From contig JACBWW010000045.1 of the NCBI GenBank assembly GCA_020086605.1, positions 3,866,749-3,930,748 on the forward strand: a stretch of 64,000 nucleotides of DNA. The letters are read 5' to 3'. This DNA comes from Lanius collurio (Eukaryota > Chordata > Aves > Passeriformes > Laniidae). How positions within the stretch are numbered: the stretch's first letter is position 1; every line of letters begins with the position of its first letter. Below, in pieces: positions 52,600-61,100 of the stretch. Below the pieces are notes generated by a model. It saw only the letters and a program-made list of their open reading frames with translations, was not told the DNA's origin and ran no database searches. Made by a program: the position numbers and the translations under genes.

Positions 52600-53140
52600 A
52601 GCAAGAATGATTCATTTCAGCTACAGAGAAGCCTTCACTTTCTAACATGATTTTAAATTAATTAATAAAATTCTGCAGGCATTCTGAAAAAGTAAAGTAT
52701 ATTATATATATTTACTTACGAATTTTAATTAAAGTGAGCATATCCTCTTCAGTCTTGGAAAGGCTAATTTGTCAGAGGTTTCGGGATTGTTTTCACTGTT
52801 TGCAATATGGTCTCTTACACTAACATTTCATAGTACCAGATACTCCATCATTGCTGTTTTAGCACAGCATGCTTGACCCCTAGCAGCTCTGAATGCAAAT
52901 AATAAGCAAGCCAATGCACAATGCTTGACTGTTACACTGAAATAATATGGCACAGCTAAACTGGGTTTCATTTTTCCTTTTGAATATTATTAATTGCAGT
53001 GTGTTGACTGTTAATTTAATTAAATGTTTTGTTTTAATATAAAACCATTTTTCAGTTCACTGACTCACCATTTCATTTAATTAATTGCAAACCTCAGGAT
53101 TTGATTACTCATAGTTCTCCTTTAGTTAATTTACTTGTTC
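52600..53140. promoter_or_regulatory. Candidate conserved enhancer with POU octamer and homeodomain cores
   Basis: A perfect octamer ATGCAAAT at 52893-52900 is followed by aataagc. Homeodomain-type cores are frequent: taaattaattaataa (52655-52669), ttttaattaaag (52723-52734), tattaattgcag (52987-52998), tttaatttaattaaat (53012-53027) and tttaattaattgc (53076-53088). Short GC-containing stretches between them are of the sort kept in deep non-coding elements. No interspersed repeat is visible. The element lies about 5 kb upstream of the exon at 58010. Inference from texture and context. Confidence 0.42.
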
Positions 53141-54170
53141 ACAGTTTTGACAGAAAAGCTTTCAAACTAATATGAAGGAGGGGCACAGTCTGACTAATCA
53201 GGAAACTAGAAAAAAATAGCTGTAGCTGGAGTATGAGATTAGCAGATACTCAGGGTCACCTGAAAAGCTCACAGCCCTTGTATTCACCATCAAAATCCAA
53301 TTTTCAGTGACTGGACATTGGTTGTACGTGGGGGAGTCACTTGTACCCAAGACACCCACAGAACCTCAGTGCAGGAATGTAGCTGAGTTTTGGATTCTTA
53401 CCCAAACACCAGAAAATATTTGCTCAAGAGTGGATTGTGATGTTACTGGAGGCAAGGGACACTGTCCCCTTGTCCCCTGGTGCTTGGGGTGGTTCAGCAC
53501 TGCCCTGTGAGGGGACACTGCAAACAACCCAGGGCTGTGACCTCTGGGCCATGCAGTGAAAATGCTGCTGCTTTTGCAGTAACTCCTGAGACTTCACAGA
53601 GGAATAACCTTCAGTAGTCTCTTTGTCTGTGTAGGGGACGTGTTGAGCGTTAATTGTATACTCACACAATTAACCACTGACCCAGAGGGATGCAGACAAG
53701 GGGTGGAGAGGCCTCTCTGGTGCTCACAGGTCCCGCAGGTGCCATGGCTGTAGGAGCAGAGGGCGTGCTCGGGGGTGCAGGGGCAGCCAAGGCTCCCAGG
53801 ATGTGGGGCTCTGTTCCATCTCCAGCCCCCCAAGCACTTGGATCTCCCAGAGCAGTCCCCTGTTCAGCCAGCTGAGAAAAGCCCTGATTTGCATCCAGAC
53901 TCTCCATTTGAAAACTCTCTGGGTCTTAGGCCTGGCCTATCTGGCCAGAACACCATTGCAGTTTTCTTTCAGTGCAACCTGTGCATGAAGCGTGTGGTTT
54001 GTGTGTCCTTGAAGGGTTATTTTGGTTATTCCAGGGCTGAATCCCTGTGCTGTGCAGTGGAGTTCTGCAGACTCCCAGGGGAAGGGGCAGTGTCCTGACA
54101 GAGCTGGGCTCACAGAAAGAAGGGTACAGATGGCAGCTGGTGGTTCTGCCGTGCCCACCCCGGCTCAGGA

Positions 54171-54693
54171 GATCCTGAGCAGTTGGGATCGAGCTCCTGT
54201 GTGCAGAACAGGGCTCCCAGATTCCGTGTCTGCCTCAGAGATCCCAGCAAGAGCTGCTCCCTGCCAGCCCAGGAGATCCTGAGCAGTTGGGATCAGGCTC
54301 CTGTGTGCGGAACACGGCTCCCAGATTCCCTGTCTGCCTCAGAGATCCCAGCAGGAGCTGCTCCCTGCCAGCCCAGGGGATCCTGGAGCAGTTGGGATCG
54401 GGCTCCTGTGTGCAGAACAGGGCTCCCAGATTCCGTGTCTGCCTCAGAGATCCCAGCAGGAGCTGCTCCCTGCCAGCCCAGGGGATCCTGGAGCAGTTGG
54501 GATCGGGCTCCTGTGTGCAGAACAGGGCTCCCAGATTCCGTGTCTGCCTCAGAGATCCCAGCAGGAGCTGCTCCCTGCCAGCCCAGGGGATCCTGGAGCA
54601 GTTGGGATTGGGCTCCTGTGTGCAGAACAGGGCTCCCAGATTCCGTGTCTGCCTCAGAGATCCCAGCAGGAGCTGCTCCCTGCCAGCCCGGGT
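54171..54693 (+). repeat. Minisatellite, five units of 104-105 bp
   Basis: Units begin with GATCCTG at 54171, 54275, 54379, 54484 and 54589, and the array ends before 54694. The first two units are 104 bases (gatcctgagcag), the last three 105 (gatcctggagcag). Substitutions are few, and units 3 to 5 are nearly identical. Because 105 is a multiple of three and the unit is GC-rich, long frames stay open on both strands and repeat a 35-residue peptide (such as APVCRTGLPDSVSASEIPAG, or SCVQNRAPRFRVCLRDPS). These frames have no domain, no good start context and no splice support, so I treat them as repeat artefacts. Confidence 0.95.
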
Positions 54694-55811
54694 GATCCTG
54701 GGGCAGCACCAGCCCCATCATGGGCAGCCTTGCCAAGAAACCATCCTGGGTGTGCTGAGACTCCTCCTGGGGTGTTGTGGAGGTCGTCCGTGCTTGACAG
54801 CAAACGTGCACAGTTTATTTCCTGGGTGTTCCCTGACTGGTCACAGCTGGCAGAAGGTAACGGAAGGAAGGAAAATTTAAAGTGTAAATGGACAGGAAAA
54901 ACCAGAAGCTTTGAAGTATTTAATCCAGCATATGGGTTTTCTGAGTGATTCTTTTTATTTTAGGGGGATGCAGAGGGATAGATGGAAATGTTACAGCAGT
55001 TTCTGGGACATTTTTCAAAGTGAGGTGCTCTACGTGAAATTCTGCTGCTGATAATGATTCATCCAAGAGGATGGAAATGATTCTTGAGTTCTTTGTAGAT
55101 CCTTAGCTAAGTCAGTTGAGGAATAGCCCTATTTGTCACAGCCAGTCTGAGCTGAGTCAGTTGTAGAAAGGAGTTTTATTAATAGTTAAATTAAGTAATA
55201 GCTCCAGTAACGTTAACCATGGTGGTACCTTAATTGAAGATGATGCCAATGCTGCCCGTTTCCTGCCATAATTTCAATCAGTAGCACCCTCTAACTGCTG
55301 AACCCATTTGCTTTAGCCTCAATTTTATTATCTCTCAGAAATGGTACGTTGTTTTTGAACTGCCTCAGACAGATCCATGTGACTTTTAGTTCAGGTAAGA
55401 AATTGCATAGGCTGGGGAGTGAATGGCAGAATAAAGACTTCCCTGAGACTGAGCTGAGGGACAATCTCAGCTGTATCTTCAAGCTTGTGCCTGGCTGTGC
55501 AGGACCTTGGTGCTTTCTGCACTAGGGCTCTCTTTTACTCTTGAAACTTCTGCTGCTCAAGTGGAGTGACTTTGGTGTGGCAGATGGCACAGCACAGTTT
55601 CTGATACATCACTGTTTCTTGGCTGGTGTCCTTATGGCAGCTGTGTCTGGTTAGGGAGCTCAGAAACGCCTGACAATAATTACCTTTAATTTCTGCAGGC
55701 GGCATTGTGGTGATTTGGGGACTGTGGTTATTATTTTCTGTTTGTTCCATGGTACCTTTCTGCCTTCATTACACTTCTGGTGCAACTGTTCAGTTGAAGG
55801 TTTGGGGGGGA

Positions 55812-55856
55812 TTTTTCTTTTTTTCTTTTTTTCTTTTTTCTTTTCTTTTTTTTTTT
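55812..55856 (+). repeat. Homopyrimidine tract (T5-10 C)n
   Basis: About 45 bases of only T and C, with T runs split by single C. Homopurine on the other strand; could adopt triplex (H-DNA) structure. It is preceded by a G7 run at about 55804-55810. Confidence 0.85.
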
Positions 55857-56314
55857 AAATCAGTGCCCTGGACAGTTTTTTTCTCTTGTCTTTTTTCTGA
55901 ACATTTTGCTAAAGATCTGAATTCATTTTCCATTCCCTATTTACCTCCTTATAAATAGTTTCTTTACTGTTTTGCATATTTAATTAAATTTCATTACTTC
56001 CAATCTGTATCAAGGACCTGTATAAATACTGACCCTGATGAAAACACTGGAATATTGGGTTATCTGTACACCCCTGGGCACATACAAATGATGAAATGTT
56101 AGAATAAAAAACTCCATGTTCAGACACTATATTTTTGTGACCATTAAAATGAATGTCAATTCTTTGCAAAGGGATTAAAAATATAAAGTGAAAAGGTGCT
56201 TGGAAATCTTGAAAACAGTCAGTTTCTCAGAACTGTGATGATGCTTAGTTTTTCTTAACTTCCTGAAAATAATGTAAAATTCACTCAAAAAGCAATCCCA
56301 TTTCCTTTCCCTAG

Positions 56315-56692
56315 GAAAAAAAAAGTGAAAAGTTTGCAGACTATTTCATCTTCTCCAGAAAGTGTGTGGAGAGTTTTATCATTGAAGATGTATTCTGTGA
56401 TGGATTAAGTGAGAGTGTGTGAGATAAAAACAGGAGTTTAAACATCAGGAATTTAAATCTGCTTGATAAAAAACCTGTGGCATTTGTAAAAGAGCTTTGA
56501 AGGGTGTTGAAAAAAAATTACAGTCTTCCATCTGAAGTGAGGGCTGCATTAAATACCCTAAAAGACAAAATTATTGATGATGATCAGAATATCTTTGCTG
56601 AACTTGATGAAATTGGTGTATCCATGTGTGAGAAAGGTGTCCCTCTCCATGCAGCTGGAGACTGGATTGCTTCCTTTCTCGAGTCTTACTAA
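56315..56692 (+). pseudogene. Interrupted protein-like reading frame, unidentified
   Basis: One frame runs from 56315 to the TAA at 56690-56692 and is broken only by TGA at 56420-56422 and 56498-56500. The pieces are 35, 25 and 63 codons. Their composition looks protein-like, not like translated AT-rich intron: EKFADYFIFSRKCVESF early on, LLDKKPVAFVKEL in the middle, and ALNTLKDKIIDDDQNIFAEL followed by GDWIASFLESY at the end. Just before, tttcctttccctag at 56301-56314 resembles a splice acceptor. There is no usable ATG near the start of any piece. I do not recognise the protein. It may be a decayed retrocopy or ancient transposon-derived segment, or chance. Being inside a DACH2 intron it is not part of that gene's known product. 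Confidence 0.3.
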
Positions 56693-58009
56693 AACAATGA
56701 GAAGCCCATTAGAGGAGCAGCAGAGCTAATCTGAATGTCAAATTCATAGCAGCTTTTAGAAGAGTGTTGTAATTTATGGATGGGGTGTGAAAATTATTAG
56801 TTCCCTTTAATCAGTGTCTGAATCTCTCAGTAAGCAATACTTTGCAGCAGCAGATTGTTTAATTCTGGTTTGATGTATGATACCTCCATGGGTTGGTAGA
56901 ACATGCACCACCACCAAAAAAGCCATGGGTTTTAATAAATGCAATTCAGTGATTTTTTGGAAGTAGGTAGCAAATAATAAAAGCAAGTCCTGTTGTTCTG
57001 GGGGGCAGAATAAACCCATTTAATCCCTGAGTGAATAAACAGTTGTACCTGTGGAGATATTTTTGGTTATGTGGCAATATCTCTTGGATTTTCCTGCAAA
57101 AACTTCACATTATTTTCAGTCACATCTTGCTCTGTGTAAAAGTAATTTGGTACTGTCTGGAAGAAAATCTGAATCTTTATTTAGTGACCAAATCAAAGTG
57201 ATAAAACTTAAAAACTTTGCACTTACAAAAAAAAGATACTGGCAATCTAAATATTAAAACAAAAAAACCCAAACCAACATGATAATTCTGGTAACCTGTA
57301 GCCTGATGTTATTCTGCTTCTTCTCTTTTACTACTGGAAATTAATTGAGTTTTAGTAATTTGAAAATCTTCTACCAATACCCCCCTTAATTCTGTGAATT
57401 TCTGCTAGTCTTAATCGTCTCTTAAAAGTGGGATTGATTCTGTGATTATCCATTTTGTGTTTTTCTACACATTTCCAATGTAATATTTTGCAGTAACAAT
57501 AATATTAATCCAAACCAACAGATTTCCAAAAAGACAAAACAATATTTGGATGCATAATAGAACAATAAATGCTGTACTGTTACATTTTAATTGGCTTTGA
57601 ACTGCTGAAATTAAGGAATACTGTATCTTACTCTGTGTGGGGAAATTCTGTTTCAGCTAAATAAGTCAAGCAGAAAGTGATCAAAGTGACAAGGTGATCA
57701 AAGTGACGGGAAATTATATTTAAAAGTATAATCAAAAGGGATACCATTAAATAAATACTGCTTTATGCTATACATGTTGAAAAGAAAAAATAAACATGAA
57801 AGATTTATTATTTTTTTTAAATCTTAGAATAGTGTATTGAAGTAACTTTAAAACAAAGATGGTGTTCAGAAATAGAATTACTTAACTGCACTAAGAATGG
57901 GCATTGAATTTTTGTGACTTTTTCTTACTGAAGAGGAACGTTCTGTTCATGCTTGCAGTGCCACATTGTATAATATGACACTGTATATTACTTATTTATA
58001 TTTTTCCAG

Positions 58010-58141
58010 GTCTGACAGCAGCTGCCATGGCAGAGGCTATGAAGCTACAGAAAATGAAACTTATGGCCATGAACAGCCTTCATGGAAGTGGGAGTCAAAA
58101 TGGAACCGAGTCAGAAAATGAAGAGCTCAATTCTAATGCAG
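58010..58141 (+). CDS. DACH2: DACH2 internal exon: Met-rich helix and acidic Ser/Asn tail
   Basis: The acceptor is tatatttttccag (AG at 58008-58009) and the donor is GCAG|GTAAGG (GT at 58142), a near-consensus site. The first two bases (GT) complete the Gly codon opened by the G at 20264, so the two exons join as ISPT-G-LTAAAM. Then 43 codons run to 58140 and a final G opens the next codon. The peptide contains AMAEAMKLQKMKLMAMN, a Met/Lys/Leu-rich helix, followed by GSGSQNGTESENEELNSNAG, which is polar and acidic. DACH1 at this place reads IAEAMKVKKIKLEAMS as I remember it, so MAEAMKLQKMKLMAMN marks DACH2. The segment links the Dachbox-N domain and the C-terminal coiled coil (Dachbox-C). Both flanking introns are phase 1 and the exon is 132 bases, so skipping it would preserve the frame. 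Confidence 0.95.
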
Positions 58142-61100
58142 GTAAGGGATGCAGTGCCCCTGAGCTGCCCTGGAGCTCTCACCACCTGGGTCTCAGATTC
58201 TTGGGCTCTTGTGTTTTGTAAGCTTTGCTCTACCAGTGCTAAATCACAATTAGTGCTCTCACTCCTCCATATTCCTCCAGTTTTCCCCCTAACAGTTCCC
58301 TTCACTAATTCTTTGAAAAGTGCTGGTGAAGGATCATCTTCATTAGGGTTGGATACGACCTTTTAAAGTGCCCCCTAAATCCATCTGCAGTAACAAAGGC
58401 TTTCTGCACTGGCAGTGACACTGTCTAGAGCTGTCCAGTAAATGATGGAAAGTTTCCAAAAAGGATGTTGGAGTTCCTGAGTTCCACGGGGCACTGGAGG
58501 AAGGTAAGGTAGGGAATGCTCCATCACCAAGCCTATGGCTCTTCTGCATTTTGTTCTTTCCTTGAAAGGACATTTGCAAAGCACAGCTGTGAAGGGGAGT
58601 TGAGATAATCCTTGGCTGTGGCTGGAGTTGCCTTGGACAGGAGGCCCTGGCAGGGAACACGTTCAGCCTGTGCTATACAGGGATTAATGTAAATTAGAAC
58701 TAAGCTCCCCAAGTCCCAGCTCCTCAAGAGCAGGGTTCAAAGGTGAAGTCAAAATGGATCCTTTGAGAGGAAAGCTCTGATGTCCTTCCAGGTGAATAGA
58801 AGAGATTTTTACTTGGACAGCGTGGAGAGCCTGGAACAAGGCAGATCCGTTTTGTCTCTGATACCTGGTACAATAAGGGCAGTTTCCCTTGGCCTCACTT
58901 TTTACTGGGTCCTAGAACACACTTTTATCAATTTGGAAACATATTTTGTTTGTTTCCATTACCACTTGAGAGGGGAGGCACAGTGTGATCCCCGTGGCAT
59001 CCCCCTCTCCCATCAGCATTCCCGCCTGCCTGGTGCATGCTGCATCCTACCATCAAAATGGTAATTTATTAGACCAATAAAGCAGCAGCTGGGAGGTCTT
59101 ACACTCATTTTCTAAAGGAATAACTTTGAATTCATGACAAATTATGCACAAAGCAGTCTTTCCAAAAGTGGTATTGCCTTTTGCTAATTTTGTGTACTCA
59201 TCTGTATATGAAGAAATCTGGCTTCTAACTCATGCATTAAAGCTCACCCCAGCTTCCTGTTCTGTAGGATATGTATTTCTTATTCACCTCTCAGATCCTA
59301 ATCAATTAGTGCACATTGAATTCAGAAAAAAAAGCACTGAAAAAGCCTATTTAGTGGTTGAAACTCAAATGGTTTGTATATAGTTTAGAATGAAATCTGA
59401 AGGTTCACTGAATGCTAAGAAAAAGGACTGAAGACAGAATTAGTACGAAAGAGCAAGGAAGCTTCATACAGGAAAGATGTAGAGTTGGTATGGGGGTTTT
59501 AAAAGCTGCTGCACAAAAGTTGCATTTGAATACTCATGGTTTTGTGTGTTACCTGATATGGCAAAATTTGTGTGCTTCATGTGGGGAGAATATGTTAATG
59601 TGATTCTTTTAGGAACCACATGGAACAAGAAGTTTTTTAGGGGACTGTCACACCAGCCTTTGGGCAGAGCATCAAGTGTTGTGTGCACTTTACAGGGGAG
59701 TTCTCTGTGGTTTAGCAATTCAGTGAGTTCTGCAGCCAACTCAATACAATTTAAATATTTGGAAAAGTTCCCACTTTAGGACTTTAGGTACAGTGGGACC
59801 CAAGAATAAAAGTATGGTGGCAGTTCCATAGAGATATTTTTTCAATTCTTTCCCCTTTTCACCGCCTGATGCAATAAAATTGCCAAGAGCAAATTTTCTG
59901 GCTCAAGTGCCAGTGTTGCTTGCAGAGAGAGCAGTAAGTCCTTATCAGACAGAACTAACACTACTCCTATTAAAAATCACAATTTCCCCTCCTTCCAGGA
60001 TGTGCAGTTTGAGCATTGGGATAATTTTTGTAAAATGTTGGTTCCTTCTTTATTAGTGGGTCCCATTACAAGGATTGACATTGAGCAGGATGTTTCAGAA
60101 AGGAAAACCTCCGTGAAAGGAGTATAAAAGTTGGCTGTACATTTCACCAAATAAAATAACTGAAGAATTATCAAACACTCACTGCAGAAAACTCCGTAGT
60201 GTGTCACGAAGACAGTGGGGATTTTGTTTAGAAGTTAATACAGACGTTGTAACTTCGATCTGCTGTGAAGGGAACACCAGGATAATTCCGTGTGCATGAA
60301 ACTTTCACCAACTGTTTGCTTTGCCCTAGACTTACAGTTTAAATGACTATTAAAAATAAAATGGGGATGTGAAATGAGGAAGAAAATTGAATTTTGAATT
60401 TTTTTTTACTAAGAAGAGGTGGAAAGGAACAGAGCAAAGGAGTCAAAAGCCTCATAAGTGAGAAAAACGTTTTACTTTAGGAGAGAGACCTACAGTTTCT
60501 TTGATTTGAGGTTGTGTTTAATAGCTTCTGTAATGGCTGCAACATGACACTGCATCTAGATTTCAGCATGAATAACAACCTGTTCGTGTTTCATTTAGCT
60601 CCAAATGAGAAATTCTGTGTTTTATTGTTTTAGGAAATTAGTCTGTGTACTATTGCTCCTGGAACTTTATAATTAATCACTAAAGGTTATGGCTGTGGAG
60701 AGTTTGTGGGAAATAGATGTCTGAATGATTATAATTGTAGCTGTCAAATCAGAAATATGGTTGTACAGAGCTGAGGACCTTTTGCTTCCTTTGATTTTTT
60801 TTTTTTTTTCTTGTTTTTACTGTAACAAAGACTCGAAGGGTTGCAGTTTTACATAAAACAATTAAGTTGTTTTTTTACCTCAATATTACACATTGACTTC
60901 CTACAATGCCACTAATTATTTAACTTTTGGATATGTGCCTTCCTGCTCATCCCACAGTCTGATAGATGAGTGGAATACTCTCTTTTGCTGTTGTTTATTT
61001 TAAATTAAAATATAATTGAGCAGTATTAAGTCCTGAAGCTTTATTGCCAGATTTTTTTGCAAGTGTGTCATTATACACAGGCCATTAGTACAATAAAAAA

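Larger units (their letters stand above)
44031..58009 (+). other. DACH2: DACH2 large intron, part after the assembly gap
   Basis: The last 14 kb of the 37.7-kb intron. Contents that can be named are poly-A (46066-46083), a perfect 38-bp duplication (51299-51374), a reverse CR1 end (51734-51856), an 11-mer array (52231-52296), a candidate enhancer (52600-53140), the ~105-bp minisatellite (54171-54693), a C/T tract (55812-55856) and the interrupted protein-like frame at 56315-56692. AT-rich stretches near 45310-45475 and 46380-46560 have homeodomain cores and could be weak regulatory candidates. In the remainder I see only ordinary intron. Confidence 0.85.

Noticed and set aside
54183..54880. 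Long open frames (170 and 197 codons on +, 172 on -) at 54183-54880
   Set aside because: They are produced by a 104-105-bp minisatellite that lacks stops in several frames. The peptide is a plain 35-residue repeat without a known domain, and the frames lie deep in a DACH2 intron.
20149..58141. Assignment of the exons to DACH1
   Set aside because: DACH1 as I recall it has a poly-Ala stretch and IAEAMKVKKIKLEAMS at the matching place; the window reads MAEAMKLQKMKLMAMN and RPPKRSLG, the DACH2 pattern.
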